A stretch of 14,083 nt of DNA from Pseudomonadota bacterium (GTDB taxonomy: Bacteria > Pseudomonadota > Alphaproteobacteria > Caulobacterales > Caulobacteraceae): contig JAEXKM010000024.1 in assembly GCA_023445705.1 (NCBI GenBank), positions 1 to 14,083 of the forward strand. Reading direction: 5' to 3'. Below the pieces are notes generated by a model. That model saw nothing but the letters and a program-made list of their open reading frames with translations. It was not told the origin of the DNA and did no database searches. Position 1 is the first letter of the stretch. Each line of letters starts with the position of its first letter. A program made the position numbers and the translations under genes. Shown here in pieces: positions 13,993 through 14,083 of this stretch.

Positions 13993-14083
13993 GCGCCGCC
14001 GTCGATCGCCGCCGCGCGAGCGCCGCCCTCGGCGACCTGCGCGGCGCGGTCCAGGCGATCGCCGCGGCGCAGCGCCCGGACGG
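13989..14083 (+). CDS. Third gene of the GT operon, cut by right edge
   Basis: An ATG at 13989 overlaps the methyltransferase stop (ATGA) and opens a frame that stays open to the end of the window, giving 31 complete codons. The visible part is Ala/Arg-rich and ends in AVQAIAAAQRPDG. A helix followed by Q-x-x-D/N-G resembles the repeat start of prenyltransferase/squalene-cyclase alpha-barrel proteins, where Q-x-x-D-G-x-W recurs. I offer this only as a lead, since the next residues are outside the window. The overlap and codon use support a real gene. Confidence 0.6.
   Translation, partial: MSAAVDRRRASAALGDLRGAVQAIAAAQRPD

Noticed and set aside
1..14083. CRISPR, tRNA/rRNA, transposase, integrase, attachment sites or phage genes
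   Set aside because: No regularly spaced direct repeats, conserved RNA stretches, terminal inverted repeats or mobile-element proteins were seen. Base composition looks uniform across the window.

Overview
The window is about 14 kb of gene-dense, very GC-rich DNA (G/C dominates third codon positions) with short intergenic gaps and many overlapping stop/start codons. The gene families and codon use suggest a free-living alphaproteobacterium, most plausibly Caulobacterales (Caulobacter/Phenylobacterium type). That placement is inference; there is no rRNA or other taxonomic marker here.

Layout, left to right. (1) Positions 1-261 hold the end of a glycine-zipper lipoprotein gene cut by the window edge. 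(2) Positions 265-3468 are a compact copper-resistance locus: a CopZ-like chaperone (minus strand) diverges from a copA-cueR operon (plus strand). The intergenic region carries two outward-facing promoters, each with the 19-bp -35/-10 spacer and dyad symmetry typical of MerR/CueR control. (3) Positions 3465-8400 are a drug-efflux locus: a TetR repressor (minus) diverges from an outer-membrane lipoprotein channel, an EmrA-like membrane-fusion protein and an EmrB-like 14-TM MFS transporter. Together these make a complete tripartite pump, and two copies of a 15-bp palindrome lie in the divergent promoter region. (4) Positions 8482-9693 encode an acyl-CoA dehydrogenase with an atypical active-site layout. 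(5) Positions 9696-11843 (minus) hold a VOC-family protein followed by an unusual fusion of a HAD phosphatase with a HerA/VirB4-like P-loop ATPase and an unassigned C-terminal region. (6) From 11975 to the right edge (plus) runs a translationally coupled operon: a GT4-type glycosyltransferase, a SAM-dependent methyltransferase and the start of a third gene cut by the edge.

Two gene pairs converge with no room for a terminator: cueR/tetR share a CTAG, and the acyl-CoA dehydrogenase and HAD-ATPase stops are 2 bases apart. No tRNA, rRNA, CRISPR array, insertion sequence, integrase or attachment site was seen, and no stretch over 300 bases lacks a gene. The copper and efflux loci look like standard, well-built stress modules. 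The least explained element is the HAD-ATPase fusion and its neighbours.
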